Positions 61,931 through 64,000 of a stretch of 64,000 bases of DNA are shown here, piece by piece; the first letter of the stretch is position 1, and every line of letters begins with the position of its first letter. This DNA comes from Thermoanaerobaculia bacterium. GTDB taxonomy: Bacteria; Acidobacteriota; Thermoanaerobaculia; Multivoradales; JAHEKO01. The notes below the pieces were generated by a model. That model ran no database searches. It saw only the letters and a list, made by a program, of their open reading frames with translations, and was not told the origin of the DNA. Location of the stretch: assembly GCA_947259925.1 (NCBI GenBank), contig CAMYOG010000012.1:990-64989 (forward strand), written 5' to 3'. The translations under genes were made by a program, and so were the position numbers.

Positions 61931-63349
61931 TCAGTGGATCAACTTGTCGATCAGCAGCGAGGCGAGACCGAAGTAGATGACGATCCCGGTGATGTCCATG
62001 GTGGTCGTGACCAGCGGTCCGGCGGCGACCGCAGGGTCGACACCGATGCGCTCGAAGACGAGCGGTATCAGGGCACCGTTCAGCGACGCCAGCAGGATCG
62101 CCAGGAACAGCGAGACGCCGACGACGGCGCCGTAGTGTGCCAGTGAGATGCTCAACTCGGCGCCGGAGGGATCGAAGACCGTCTCCAGCAGCACGGCGGC
62201 GGCGGCGGCCAGCGTCGCGCAGGCGAGCCCGAGGATCGCACCGACCTTGATCTGCTGCCAGAGGAACTGCTTGCGCTGACCGTGAGCGATGCGACCGGTC
62301 GCCAGGCCACGCACGGCGATCGTCGAGGTCTGGCTGCCGAGGTTGCCACCCATGCCCATAACCACCGGCACGAAGGTAAGCAGAAAGAGCGCTTCGCGCA
62401 GGTTCACCTGAAAACGCTCCACCAGGATGCCGGCGAAGCCGAGGCCGACCAGGTTGATCAGCAGCCAGGGGAGACGGAAGCCGGCCACCTTGAACGAGCG
62501 GTCCTGGTAGACCAGCTCGTCGTCGCTGGTACCGACCATCTTGAAGAAATCCTCGGTCGCTTCTTCCTTGAACACGTCGATGATGTCGTCGACGGTGACG
62601 ATGCCCACCAGGTGGTTGCTGCTGTCGGTGACCGGGATCGCCAACAAGTCGTAACGGGCGGCGAGCTGCGCGACCTCTTCCTGATCGGTGTCGGTATGCA
62701 CCTTGATGGTGCCCCGCGTGGCGATCTCGCCGAGGGTGCTCGAGCGCGGTGAGAGCAGCAGCTGGCGGAGCGAGGACACGCCAACCAGATGTCCGTCGCC
62801 ATCGACCACGTAGAGGTAGAGCAGGTTCTCGGTCTCCGCAGCGAGCTCGTTGATGGTCGACACCGCCTCGCCGACGGTCGTCGCCTCGTTGAGCGCCAGG
62901 TAGTCGGAGTCCATGATCCGGCCGGCGGTCTCGTCGTCGTAGGTCAGGTGCTCCTGGACCTCGGCCAGCTGCCGCACGTCTACGATCGCCAGCACCTGCT
63001 CCTGCAGGTCGTCGGGCAGGTCGTCGACCAACGCCACCGCGTCGTCGACCGGCATGTGCTCGAGGAGCCCGGCGATCGCCGGCGCTTCGGTTCCTTCGAG
63101 GATGGTCAGGCGGAGATCGGGCTCGAGCTCGGTCAGCACCTCGCCCGCGCTCTCGGGGAAGTCCGCGATCAGCACGCCGAAGACGCGCAGCTGCTCGGAC
63201 GGGGTGAGGCCCCGCAGCTGAATCGCCACGTCTTCGGGCCGCGTCTTGGCCAGCAGCTTGGCGATGTGTCCCCTGGCGCCACGGCGCGCAAACCGCCGCA
63301 GTGTGGCGCCGAGAAGCTCGGCGCGCCGGGGGGTGTAGTTGGGCTCCAT
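61931..63349 (-). CDS. mgtE: Magnesium transporter MgtE
   Basis: 472 residues. MgtE_N superhelical domain (~25-140), CBS pair (~145-265; EVQEHLTYDDETAGRIMDSDY leads in) and five membrane helices with VPVVMGMGGNLGSQTSTIAVRGLA and the pore sequence of the family. It imports Mg2+, gated by Mg2+ binding to the CBS/N domains. No Mg2+ riboswitch fits in the 54-base upstream gap. Confidence 0.97.
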   Translation of the reverse strand: MEPNYTPRRAELLGATLRRFARRGARGHIAKLLAKTRPEDVAIQLRGLTPSEQLRVFGVLIADFPESAGEVLTELEPDLRLTILEGTEAPAIAGLLEHMPVDDAVALVDDLPDDLQEQVLAIVDVRQLAEVQEHLTYDDETAGRIMDSDYLALNEATTVGEAVSTINELAAETENLLYLYVVDGDGHLVGVSSLRQLLLSPRSSTLGEIATRGTIKVHTDTDQEEVAQLAARYDLLAIPVTDSSNHLVGIVTVDDIIDVFKEEATEDFFKMVGTSDDELVYQDRSFKVAGFRLPWLLINLVGLGFAGILVERFQVNLREALFLLTFVPVVMGMGGNLGSQTSTIAVRGLATGRIAHGQRKQFLWQQIKVGAILGLACATLAAAAAVLLETVFDPSGAELSISLAHYGAVVGVSLFLAILLASLNGALIPLVFERIGVDPAVAAGPLVTTTMDITGIVIYFGLASLLIDKLIH

Positions 63350-63403
63350 CGGGGCCGCGATGCTAGCACGCGGTGCGCGCTTGCGGCCCGCTCGGAAGGA
63401 GGG

Positions 63404-64000
63404 TCAGTGGAGCGCTACGGTGAGTTTGCCAGCACCGTCGACCCGGACCTGCAGAGCTCGAATCGCACCTGGCGGCAGGATGCCGGAGAGCCGCTCCACC
63501 TGGGTCTCCTGTCCGGGTAGTGACAGGTAGATGCGGAAGTCGGATGGGCCGGCCTTCACCCGTACCTGGGCATCGAAGCCGCCGCTGACGCCCTTCGTGC
63601 GCATGAAGCCGCGCTTCTGGACGAATCGGAACGGTCGTCGGAGGACCTGGCTCTCGCCTCGGTAGACCGTGACGACACCCCGTGGCAGCTCGCTGTAGAA
63701 ATCGATCTTGAGGTCGGAGTGCGTCGCCGTCGGCGCCGGCGCCGGCGGCTCGATCGGCTCCTCCACTCGCAGCCTCTCGACCGGCTCGGGCGGCGGCGGG
63801 GCGACCGGTGGCGGCACGGCAGCCGGCATGCGAGCGCGCTCCGCGGCGACCCGCGCGGCCTCGTGTCGCGCTTCGATCGTCTGCGCCAGTGCCTGTGCCC
63901 CGGAATGGTCCGGACTCAGCTCGAGCGCGCGGCCTACCGCGTCGGCGGCGTCCCAGAGACGCCCCGAGGCGAGGTCGGCCTCGGCGATCCCCACCAGGGC
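63404..64000 (-). CDS. TPR-repeat protein, 3' end only (cut by window edge)
   Basis: The visible ~196 residues start inside a tetratricopeptide helix (AEADLASGRLWDAADAVGRALELSPDHSGAQAL), continue through a Pro-rich linker (PPPVAPPPPEPVERL) and end in a beta-rich domain of ~100 residues (KIDFYSELPRGVVTVYRG ... GAGKLTVALH). No complete function can be assigned. The kinase gene at the window start has a similar layout (helical region, Pro-rich linker, C-terminal beta domain), so this could be another kinase or envelope protein. Confidence 0.75.
   Translation of the reverse strand, partial: ALVGIAEADLASGRLWDAADAVGRALELSPDHSGAQALAQTIEARHEAARVAAERARMPAAVPPPVAPPPPEPVERLRVEEPIEPPAPAPTATHSDLKIDFYSELPRGVVTVYRGESQVLRRPFRFVQKRGFMRTKGVSGGFDAQVRVKAGPSDFRIYLSLPGQETQVERLSGILPPGAIRALQVRVDGAGKLTVALH

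Noticed and set aside
63350..63403. Mg2+ riboswitch before mgtE
   Set aside because: The gap is 54 bases, too short for an M-box or other known Mg2+ riboswitch, and no conserved stems are visible.

Overview
This is a GC-rich, gene-dense chromosomal window of about 45 protein genes. It has no gap over 200 bases between genes, and I see no rRNA, tRNA, insertion sequence, prophage or CRISPR array. Several features suggest a Gram-negative, non-proteobacterial organism, most likely Acidobacteriota: a Ser/Thr kinase with a TonB-like C-terminus, PQQ-propeller and LolA-like periplasmic modules, an RsbU-type phosphatase, endonuclease-type MutL, glyQ/glyS with recO and ppdK, and very GC-rich codon use. 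The phylum is an inference, not something the sequence proves.

Layout. 1-9 kb: membrane kinase, MATE exporter, coiled-coil protein, VOC protein, aldo/keto reductase-RidA fusion and an exported propeller-LolA-EF-hand protein. 9-16.6 kb: M23 envelope peptidase, secA, guaB and a HerA-like ATPase. 16.7-20.6 kb (minus strand): rimO-ribF, then trxA with its own strong promoter, then an M24 peptidase. 20.7-27.3 kb: a CFA-like methyltransferase converges on a minus-strand operon of two Rieske-fused enzymes (an FMN/3Fe-4S glutamate-synthase-like enzyme and a TPP enzyme), an acyl-AMP ligase and an acyl carrier protein. 27.4-30.8 kb: quinone oxidoreductase, AAC(6')-like acetyltransferase and an acyl-CoA dehydrogenase with its own operator-promoter. 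30.9-35.6 kb (minus): mutL-rnc, asnS and an EamA transporter.

35.7-46.4 kb: glycogen and central carbon genes (glgP diverging from malQ-glgX, then a large GH13 protein behind two tandem GAPDH genes). 46.5-50.6 kb: a compact operon of an S51-like peptidase, an esterase, an ATP-grasp ligase and a second esterase. 50.6-55.3 kb (minus): RsbU-type phosphatase and glgC-glgA. 55.4-61.9 kb (minus): recO-glyQ-glyS-ppdK with overlapping reading frames. 61.9-64 kb (minus): mgtE and the 3' end of a TPR protein cut by the window edge.

How it works together: glgC/glgA (synthesis), glgP/malQ/glgX and perhaps the GH13 protein (breakdown and remodelling), GAPDH and PPDK form a glycogen-to-lower-glycolysis set. 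The two most promising undescribed systems are the Rieske/TPP/acyl-ligase/ACP operon (21.7-27.3 kb) and the peptidase/esterase/ATP-grasp/esterase operon (46.5-50.6 kb). Also notable are a GAPDH paralogue that lost phosphate-site residues, a truncated glgX tail-overlapping the GH13 gene, and a recurring TAnnnT box a few bases before start codons that suggests leaderless transcripts.
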